A DNA stretch of 38,762 nucleotides from Haloarcula argentinensis DSM 12282. Lineage in GTDB: Archaea > Halobacteriota > Halobacteria > Halobacteriales > Haloarculaceae. The notes under the pieces are model-generated. The model was not told the DNA's origin. It worked only from the letters and a program-made list of their open reading frames with translations, and made no database searches. Location of the stretch: contig AOLX01000024.1 in NCBI GenBank assembly GCA_000336895.1, positions 32,412 to 71,173 of the forward strand, in the 5' to 3' direction. The translations under genes were made by a program, and so were the position numbers. Positions within the stretch are counted from its first letter, which is position 1. Each line of letters opens with the position of its first letter. Positions 33,584-38,762 of the stretch are shown here, piece by piece.

Positions 33584-34252
33584 CTATTGGAACTTCACGC
33601 CGAGGTCGTGCAGACCGTCGTTGTGGCGAGCGACGTTGATGAGCAGCGGCGTCAGTCCCTCAATTTCGGCGGCGTTGGCGAGCGGGCCGCCGTCAAGCGC
33701 GCGAAGTCCTTCGATGCCCTCGGCGAGTTCACAGACGGTGTCCTTGGCGTCGGTGTCATTGCCGACGACAATGGTGTCCCAGTCCAAGTCGGCGTCCAGG
33801 TTGGCGAGGCGACCGGCCGCGAGGTTGTGGAAGGCACCCACGACGGGGGTGTCGTCGGGGGCGGCGTTGGCGGCCAGCTGCGTGACGCTGCCAGCACCGG
33901 GGCGGTTGTAGTGGAAGCCGTCCTCGTCACGTTGCATCCCGACAGCGGGGGAAACGAGCGTGGTGTCGTCGAGTTCGTCGGCAACGGCGTCGATTGTGTC
34001 CGTGAGGTGGTAGGCCGGGACGGCAGCGACGACCACGTCGGCGCGGGCGGCGGCCGCCTCGTTCACTAGACCGGCAATCGACGGGTCGTCGTGGCCGCGG
34101 CTGGCCAGCTCTGCCTCGTACTCTTCGGCCTTGTTCGCCGCCTTCTGCGCCTTCCGGGAGCCGATAATGATCGTGTGGTTGGTGTCATCAGCCCAGCGGA
34201 GGGCGAGGCCTTGGCCGATGTCTCCAGTACCGCCGAGCAACGCGATGTCCAT
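33584..34252 (-). CDS. npdG: NADPH-dependent F420 reductase
   Basis: 222 residues. It starts MDIALLGGTGDIGQGLALRW, a Rossmann loop G-G-T-G-x-I-G-x-G for NADP, with IIGSRKAQKAA (SR for the 2'-phosphate). VVVAAVPAYH and the C-terminal GGPLANAAEIEGLTPLLINVA are typical of F420H2:NADP oxidoreductase. It moves hydride between coenzyme F420 and NADP in the cytosol. Haloarchaea make F420, so the role is plausible. Confidence 0.93.
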   Translation of the reverse strand: MDIALLGGTGDIGQGLALRWADDTNHTIIIGSRKAQKAANKAEEYEAELASRGHDDPSIAGLVNEAAAARADVVVAAVPAYHLTDTIDAVADELDDTTLVSPAVGMQRDEDGFHYNRPGAGSVTQLAANAAPDDTPVVGAFHNLAAGRLANLDADLDWDTIVVGNDTDAKDTVCELAEGIEGLRALDGGPLANAAEIEGLTPLLINVARHNDGLHDLGVKFQ

Positions 34253-34301
34253 ACCTACGGCGTAGGCCGACCACTGAATAAACGTTGTGTGACAGGTTCA
34301 C

Positions 34302-34691
34302 TCAGGTGTACGTCTCCCAGGCCCGGTCGAACCCACCGGCGAAGGCGACGTACAGCGCGCTCCCGAGGCCCACCAGATAGCTGACCCACTGCGTCGCGAC
34401 GCCGACGGCTGACGTATCCCCGAGCACGAGGGCAAAGACAGTCGAGAGCGGGACCATCATGAAAAAGAGGACGATAATGAACATCCCGACGCGGCCCGGC
34501 CGGTGGACGGATTCGAGAATCTGATCGTGCTCACGCATCGTCCAGTAGGCCGCAACGAGACCGAGTAGCTGGCAGATAACGGCATACAGCGGCACCAGAT
34601 CGACCGACGGCTCGCGGATGACCGCGCCACCGACGAGTCCGGCCCAGATGCTTACCAGCAGCGCCCAGCCGAACGTCGGCAGTCGTCGCAT
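34302..34691 (-). CDS. Four-helix membrane protein, unknown function
   Basis: 129 residues with four hydrophobic segments: about 8-27 (GWALLVSIWAGLVGGAVI), 34-50 (YAVICQLLGLVAAYW), 69-90 (MFIIVLFFMMVPLSTVFALVL) and 98-118. A charged loop MREHDQILESVHRP lies between the second and third. No family is recognised. It is placed 50 nt before npdG and 66 nt after the HAD gene in the same direction. Confidence 0.8.
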   Translation of the reverse strand: MRRLPTFGWALLVSIWAGLVGGAVIREPSVDLVPLYAVICQLLGLVAAYWTMREHDQILESVHRPGRVGMFIIVLFFMMVPLSTVFALVLGDTSAVGVATQWVSYLVGLGSALYVAFAGGFDRAWETYT

Positions 34692-34756
34692 ACCCGAGGT
34701 CTCTGTCCCGCCAGTGAAACCGTTGCCGTTTACTGCTGGTCGGTGAGCTGTCGCGG

Positions 34757-35638
34757 CTACTCCGCTCCTACCGTGTCGAGCAGTTCAGGCAGGTCGGTGA
34801 CCGATTCGATGACGGCACTCGCGCCGTTGTTGGCGAACGTCTGGCGGCCGGCATCGCCAGCCAGCCCGCCGGTCAGGACGCCGATGCCGTAGTAGACGCG
34901 GTCGTCGTCGGCTTCGTCGGCGTTGACCGCCGTTGCCACGTCGTCGAGGGTGTCGCCGGCGAAGGCGACTCGCTCGGCGTCGAAGCGCTCGGCGAGCGTC
35001 CGCAGGGCGGCGGGGTGGGGCTTCCCTTCCTCCCAGTCGTCCATGGTGAAGCGGTGCTCCCCGGGAAGTTCGAGGCCGACGCGCTCCAGCGCGATGTCTG
35101 CCTCGGCGGCCGGGCGGCCGGTAACGACGCCGACAGCGAAGCGGTCCTGCAGGGCCGACAGCGTCTCGTCGTCGACCAGCAGCGGCTCGTCGTGGATGTA
35201 GCCTGGTGCGGCAAACGGCGGCTCGCCGCCCTCGATATCGCGATAGAGATCGGTGCCGAGATACAGCGTCTGGAACACGTCCCGGAGTTGTTCGCGGTCC
35301 CAGGCGTCGAAAACCCGGTCTTCTGCGGGGTCATCAAGCAGGTCACGAACCACCGCCTCGGCCGCGTCGAGGCCGCCGCCCCGTTCGGCGATGGCGTCGG
35401 TGAACGCTGCGATGTCTGCGACGGCCGACTCGCGGCCGGCGAGAACGAACAGCGCGGCTGCATAGGTCAGTTCCCAGTCGTTGTTGAATCCGCCGGCATC
35501 CTTGAACTGCTGGACCGCCGACTTCTCGATCGTGTCGCCGTACACCCGGTCGATGGATTCGATGATCGCCCGGCGATAAGAGTCGGCCACGTCCACCAGC
35601 ACGCCGTCGATGTCGAGGACGACCGCGTCGACTTGCAT
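34757..35638 (-). CDS. HAD-superfamily phosphatase (TIGR01548-like)
   Basis: 293 residues from [20 protein letters not shown]. Motif I DxDGVLxD (nucleophile D9, D11), a helical cap of about 150 residues, motif II VVTGRP near 188, motif III lysine in EEGKPHP near 220 and motif [10 protein letters not shown] near 240. Subfamily IA haloarchaeal proteins of this length are usually called TIGR01548; the natural phosphate ester is not known. The frame continues to 35785 but the chosen ATG begins the fold. It lies 19 nt downstream of the UPF0146 gene, likely an operon. Confidence 0.9.
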   Translation of the reverse strand: MQVDAVVLDIDGVLVDVADSYRRAIIESIDRVYGDTIEKSAVQQFKDAGGFNNDWELTYAAALFVLAGRESAVADIAAFTDAIAERGGGLDAAEAVVRDLLDDPAEDRVFDAWDREQLRDVFQTLYLGTDLYRDIEGGEPPFAAPGYIHDEPLLVDDETLSALQDRFAVGVVTGRPAAEADIALERVGLELPGEHRFTMDDWEEGKPHPAALRTLAERFDAERVAFAGDTLDDVATAVNADEADDDRVYYGIGVLTGGLAGDAGRQTFANNGASAVIESVTDLPELLDTVGAE

Positions 35639-35657
35639 GGGCGAGCGAAGGCAGTCC

Positions 35658-36062
35658 TCACTCAAGCGCCTTGCTATCTTTCGCCCAGTACAGCGTCTCC
35701 CCGCTACGGAGCTGCTCGCGCTCGACGGCGACCGTCGGCTGGTCGCCGCCCAGCGTTGTGAACCAGAACGCCGCCCCGACGGCATCGGCCACGGTCAGCG
35801 TCGGCCGGTGCAGTTCCGGCGGGAGGTTCCGGGCGAATACGATGTCTGCATCCACATACACGGACTGATCGGGATCGAGGATATCATCCACGACGAACCG
35901 AACCCCGTCGGGGACCTCCCGTTCGACGATGTCCGTCGCGGTCACAGCCACGCCTCGCTTCGCTAGCGCCGCGGCTACGTCAGGGTGGTTTCCGATGCCG
36001 ACCTCGACGACGGAATCGACGGACGCCAGTCGGTCGACGAGTGGATCGGTGGTGTCGGTCAC
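35658..36062 (-). CDS. UPF0146 family protein
   Basis: 134 residues from the GTG at 36062 ([14 protein letters not shown]); a TTG at 36071 would add three residues. [16 protein letters not shown] resembles a Rossmann methyltransferase loop G-x-G, followed by VTATDIVER and VVDDILDP, which is the UPF0146 pattern. Members look like degenerate SAM-dependent methyltransferases and have no known substrate. Its promoter region is shared with the divergent archaemetzincin gene only 40 nt away. Confidence 0.86.
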   Translation of the reverse strand: MTDTTDPLVDRLASVDSVVEVGIGNHPDVAAALAKRGVAVTATDIVEREVPDGVRFVVDDILDPDQSVYVDADIVFARNLPPELHRPTLTVADAVGAAFWFTTLGGDQPTVAVEREQLRSGETLYWAKDSKALE

Positions 36063-36068
36063 GTCGTA

Positions 36069-36097
36069 CAATTTATGAGATGCGGGCGCATATGCGT
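36069..36097. promoter_or_regulatory. Overlapping divergent promoters (UPF0146 / archaemetzincin)
   Basis: CAATTTATGA (36069-36078) is about 28 nt before the archaemetzincin ATG at 36102, while GCATATGC (36089-36096, symmetrical) is about 30 nt before the UPF0146 GTG. The two starts are 40 nt apart, so each TATA box lies inside the other's promoter and both mRNAs would be leaderless. Confidence 0.5.
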
Positions 36098-36101
36098 TCC
36101 C

Positions 36102-36623
36102 ATGCACGTCGACATCGTGCCGGTGGGCGAGGTCTCAGCCCAGGTCAAACGCGAGGCCTCGGACGGACTCCGCTCCGTCTACGACTGTGAGGTCTCAATG
36201 CACGAGCCACAGTCCATTCCCGCCGGCGCGTATGATGGGGACCGCGACCAGTACCGCGCAGAGGAGTTTATCGACCTCGCTCGCCGGGTCGGCTCTGGCG
36301 GTAAGAACATCGCTATCACGCCGAAAGACCTCTTTTACCGCCGTCGAAACTACGTTTTCGGGCTCGCGTACCTCGGTGGCTCCGGCAGCGTTATTTCCAC
36401 GTACCGGCTCCAGACATCCTCCGATGGCGGCTTCTCGAACCGCTCTGCCGGTGAGATCTTCTCACAGCGGGTTCGAAAAGAGGTCGTCCACGAGGTCGGC
36501 CACACGCTCGGGCTGGAACACTGCGACAACAAACGCTGCGTGATGAACTTCTCCCCCACTGTCCGACAGGTCGACGTGAAGGAAGTCTCGCTGTGTGGCT
36601 CTTGCCAGCGAAACGTGCTGTAG
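36102..36623 (+). CDS. amzA: Archaemetzincin, zinc metalloprotease
   Basis: 173 residues. The zinc motif is H130-E-x-x-H134-x-x-G-x-x-H140 (VHEVGHTLGLEH), followed by C141 and C146 and the Met-turn M148 (CDNKRCVMNF), then CGSC (C165, C168), forming the second structural zinc site. This exact C-x4-C-x-M ... C-x2-C layout is the archaemetzincin signature. It is a soluble peptidase of unknown natural substrate. The start ATG is fixed by the MHVDIVPVGEV start typical of the family. Confidence 0.96.
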   Translation: MHVDIVPVGEVSAQVKREASDGLRSVYDCEVSMHEPQSIPAGAYDGDRDQYRAEEFIDLARRVGSGGKNIAITPKDLFYRRRNYVFGLAYLGGSGSVISTYRLQTSSDGGFSNRSAGEIFSQRVRKEVVHEVGHTLGLEHCDNKRCVMNFSPTVRQVDVKEVSLCGSCQRNVL

Positions 36624-36691
36624 TTTGCGAACGGATACCAAACTGATTCGGTATAGCGCCTACACTTCTGTGGTACTTGTACACATACGCG

Positions 36692-36907
36692 ATGAGCAAG
36701 AGTCAGTCCCCCGAACGCGTTGCGGAACTGCGAGAGGTCTTCGTGTCGGTCACTGGTGATGAAGCGGTTACTGAGTCCCAGACAGACGAGCAGACGGACC
36801 GCGAACTCGACCCTGACGAGGAGTTCGATCCAGAAGAAGTCGCCGACGGATTAGACGATGCGGTTGCGGGGTCTGAGACGGGCAGTGACAGTGATCCCGC
36901 GGCGTAA
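36692..36907 (+). CDS. Small acidic protein (71 aa), unknown function
   Basis: 71 residues from MSKSQSPERVAELREVFVSV. A short basic-to-neutral helix at the start is followed by a very acidic, probably disordered tail with repeated D/E (DPDEEFDPEEVADGLDDAVAG). Low complexity and lack of structure leave the role open. It lies 69 nt after archaemetzincin in the same direction, and converges on the RLI gene. An upstream ATG (36677) is possible. Similar small acidic proteins occur next to RLI in other haloarchaea, by memory only. Confidence 0.7.
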   Translation: MSKSQSPERVAELREVFVSVTGDEAVTESQTDEQTDRELDPDEEFDPEEVADGLDDAVAGSETGSDSDPAA

Positions 36908-36965
36908 TTCTCGTAGGGTATAATGCGGTCCAATCCTGCTGTCTCCAGTCCCGACCACGCTGTGC

Positions 36966-38741
36966 CTACGGCGCGTAGTAGTACTCGCCGGCGTTCTTCT
37001 GCTCGCGGTCCAGCTGCGAGTCGGGCTTGTTGATTCGTGGCCGGGAGGTCCGCTCGTCGCGGCGGAACGTGATGTCGAGGTTCTGGAGGAACTCGTTCAT
37101 GCCCTCGCGCATGCCCTGTGGCGGCGCAGCGTGGCCGTTCTTGGCCGGCTCGCCATCGAAGACGAGCAGGCGATCGGCCAGCAGGTCGATCATGTAGATG
37201 TCGTGATCGATGACCATCGCTGTCGCGTCGTGGTTCTCGGCGTAGCGACGGATGGCGGACGTCGCCATCACCCGCTGTTCCACGTCCAGATGGGCAGAGG
37301 GTTCGTCCAGCAGGTAGAGGTCGGCGTCCTTCGAGAGGCAGGCCGCGATGGCGACTCGCTGTCGCTCCCCGCCGGAGAGGTCGGTGAGTTGCTGTTCCAT
37401 CACCGATTCGAGCTGCAGCGGCTGGGCGATTTCGGTGTTCCAGTAGGAACTCCCGAAGTCGTCCGTAATCGACGCGAGGAACGCGTCGACCCGCATCGGC
37501 TGGTCGATCTCGATGTACTGGGGCTTGTAGGCGATGTCGAGGCTGGTGTCGATGTCGCCCGCCGTCGGTTCGAGTCGGCCGGCAAGCATCTTCGCGAACG
37601 TGGACTTCCCGATCCCGTTCGGGCCGACAACGCCAAGCACTTCGCTCTCGCGGATGGTCCCGGCCTCGACATCAAGCGAGAACTCGCCGTCGCCGTAGCT
37701 CTTCTGGAGTTCGGGGTACTCGATGACCACGTCGCCGGTGGAGGCGGTCCGCGGTGCGTGTTCCTCGAACTCGATTTCCGTCTGGCGGACGCGCATATTC
37801 TCGTTTTCGAGGTAGCCCGAGAGGTACTCGTTGATGCCCTTCTTCGTCGATTTGGGCGGCGTGATGATACCGAACGCGCCGGGCGTCCCGTAGGCGACGT
37901 TGATGTTGTCCGCGAGCAGATCCAGAATCGCGAGGTCGTGCTCGACGACGAGCATCGAGCGGTCCTCGTCTTCGGCGAGTTCCCGGATGAGCCGCGCGGC
38001 GGTCATCCGCTGGCCGATATCCAGATACGGCGTGATCTCGTCGAGGAAGTAGAAGTCTGCGTCCCGCGCCAGCGTGGCGACGAGCGCGACCCGCTGGAGC
38101 TCCCCGCCGGAGAGGTCGTCGATGTGGTTGTCGACGACCGGACCGATGCCGGTTCGCTCGATGAGATAGTCGAGCTCGCCGCGCTCGTCGGTCTGGTTCA
38201 GTAGTTCGCTTGCCTTGCCGTCGAACTGGTCCGGAATCCGGTCGACGTACTGGGGCTTGCGGGCGACGCTCACGTCGCCGTCGCGCATCTGTTCGAGATA
38301 CTCCTGCAGGGCGGTCCCGCGGTACTCGTCGAGAATTTCGTCCCAGTTCGGTTCCTCGCCGTAGCGGCCCAGATTGGGCTGCATCTCGTCGGCGAGGATC
38401 CGCACAGCGGTGGTCTTCCCGATACCGTTCGGGCCGAGAATCCCGGTGACCTGCCCCTCAGCAGGGCTCGGGAGCCCGTACAGCGCGAAGGCGTTCTCCC
38501 CGTAGCGGTGGACCGGCTCGTCGGTCAGCTCCTGTGGGAGGTTGATGATCTCGATCGCGTCGAACGGACACTTGTTCACGCAGATACCGCAGGACTCGCC
38601 CAGACAGATTTCCTCGGAGATGCGGACTTGGTCGGGCTGGCCCTCAAAGGGCTCGTCCTCCTCGTACTCGTCTTCACGCTTGACGATACACTCCTTCCCG
38701 CTGCGGTTGGGCGGGCAGTAGTTCATGCACTCGTAGTTACA
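36966..38741 (-). CDS. Ribosome recycling ATPase RLI/ABCE1 (5' truncated)
   Basis: 591 residues visible; the first 20 or so, including the opening of the first ferredoxin motif, are lost in the adaptor at 38743. Remaining iron-sulfur ligands are C-N-Y-E-C-M-N-Y-C and CLGESCGICVNKCPF. NBD1 has GPNGIGKTT, LSGGELQRVA and FLDEITPYLDIGQR; NBD2 has GPNGIGKST, LSGGERQRVA and LLDEPSAHLDVEQR. It splits terminated ribosomes into subunits with aRF1/aPelota. The DEITPYLD in NBD1 replaces the usual DEPSSYLD; I believe that is a haloarchaeal feature. The peptide MCIRDS preceding CNYECM is adaptor-derived. Confidence 0.96.
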   Translation of the reverse strand, partial: CNYECMNYCPPNRSGKECIVKREDEYEEDEPFEGQPDQVRISEEICLGESCGICVNKCPFDAIEIINLPQELTDEPVHRYGENAFALYGLPSPAEGQVTGILGPNGIGKTTAVRILADEMQPNLGRYGEEPNWDEILDEYRGTALQEYLEQMRDGDVSVARKPQYVDRIPDQFDGKASELLNQTDERGELDYLIERTGIGPVVDNHIDDLSGGELQRVALVATLARDADFYFLDEITPYLDIGQRMTAARLIRELAEDEDRSMLVVEHDLAILDLLADNINVAYGTPGAFGIITPPKSTKKGINEYLSGYLENENMRVRQTEIEFEEHAPRTASTGDVVIEYPELQKSYGDGEFSLDVEAGTIRESEVLGVVGPNGIGKSTFAKMLAGRLEPTAGDIDTSLDIAYKPQYIEIDQPMRVDAFLASITDDFGSSYWNTEIAQPLQLESVMEQQLTDLSGGERQRVAIAACLSKDADLYLLDEPSAHLDVEQRVMATSAIRRYAENHDATAMVIDHDIYMIDLLADRLLVFDGEPAKNGHAAPPQGMREGMNEFLQNLDITFRRDERTSRPRINKPDSQLDREQKNAGEYYYAP

Positions 38742-38742
38742 G

Positions 38743-38761
38743 CTGTCTCTTATACACATCT
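38743..38761 (-). other. Nextera transposase mosaic-end adaptor (right contig end)
   Basis: The 19 bases are the reverse complement of the mosaic end found at 10-28. They mark the end of genomic sequence at 38742. The last base, 38762, is also adaptor-derived or uncertain. Confidence 0.97.
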
Positions 38762-38762
38762 C

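Overview
The window is a 38.7 kb contig from a haloarchaeon, most probably Haloarcula or a close relative in Haloarculaceae. The evidence is high GC with strong GC3, very acidic proteins, archaeal marker genes (RLI/ABCE1, archaemetzincin, FAU-1, Sec61-beta-type SecG, UPF0146), an F420-dependent oxidoreductase, Tat/lipobox and PGF-CTERM type export signals, TATA boxes about 27 nt before leaderless starts, and GTG or 4-nt-overlap starts inside operons. The genus is inferred from overall protein character; no database search was run. Both contig ends carry the 19-bp Nextera transposase mosaic end (10-28 and 38743-38761), so the first gene (pstB) and the last gene (RLI) are cut by library adaptor and not by biology.

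Left part (1-7.8 kb): the end of a phosphate operon (pstB, phoU, and an AbrB-domain/PhoU-domain regulator), then thiE, a small membrane protein, a glutaredoxin-like protein, a short-chain dehydrogenase, a CNNM/CBS membrane protein, a putative Tat lipoprotein, a cupin and a 59-aa ribbon-helix-helix-like protein.

Middle-left (7.8-15.1 kb): a beta-CASP metallo-beta-lactamase RNA nuclease, a 39-aa zinc-finger microprotein with a palindrome beside its promoter, a divergent pair of two-domain rhodaneses, an AI-2E-type permease, a geranylgeranyl-reductase-family flavoprotein and two small membrane proteins.

Middle (15.1-22.6 kb): a compact minus-strand cluster MoxR ATPase - DUF4129 protein - DUF58 protein (apparently fused to an extra N-terminal membrane domain) - polytopic membrane protein. 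It is preceded upstream by a BNR/VPS10-like beta-propeller and a 710-aa pentapeptide-repeat protein that ends in a channel-like two-helix module with a non-canonical pore loop.

Right (22.6-38.7 kb): an S9 peptidase, a membrane protein, uvrA, a LURP-one-related protein, an exported LVIVD-repeat protein with PGF-CTERM, the secG/hypothetical/fau-1 group, thioredoxin, a 0.5 kb hairpin-rich spacer, an F420-dependent NADP reductase, a HAD phosphatase, UPF0146 and archaemetzincin reading divergently from overlapping promoters, a small acidic protein and RLI/ABCE1.

Most of this is ordinary chromosomal core. There are no tRNAs or rRNAs, no CRISPR array and no intact mobile element. The best candidates for something under-described are the MoxR/DUF4129/DUF58 fusion operon, the pentapeptide-repeat channel-like protein and the zinc-finger microprotein with its inverted repeat. 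Four or five genes shorter than 60 codons are annotated here from direct reading.
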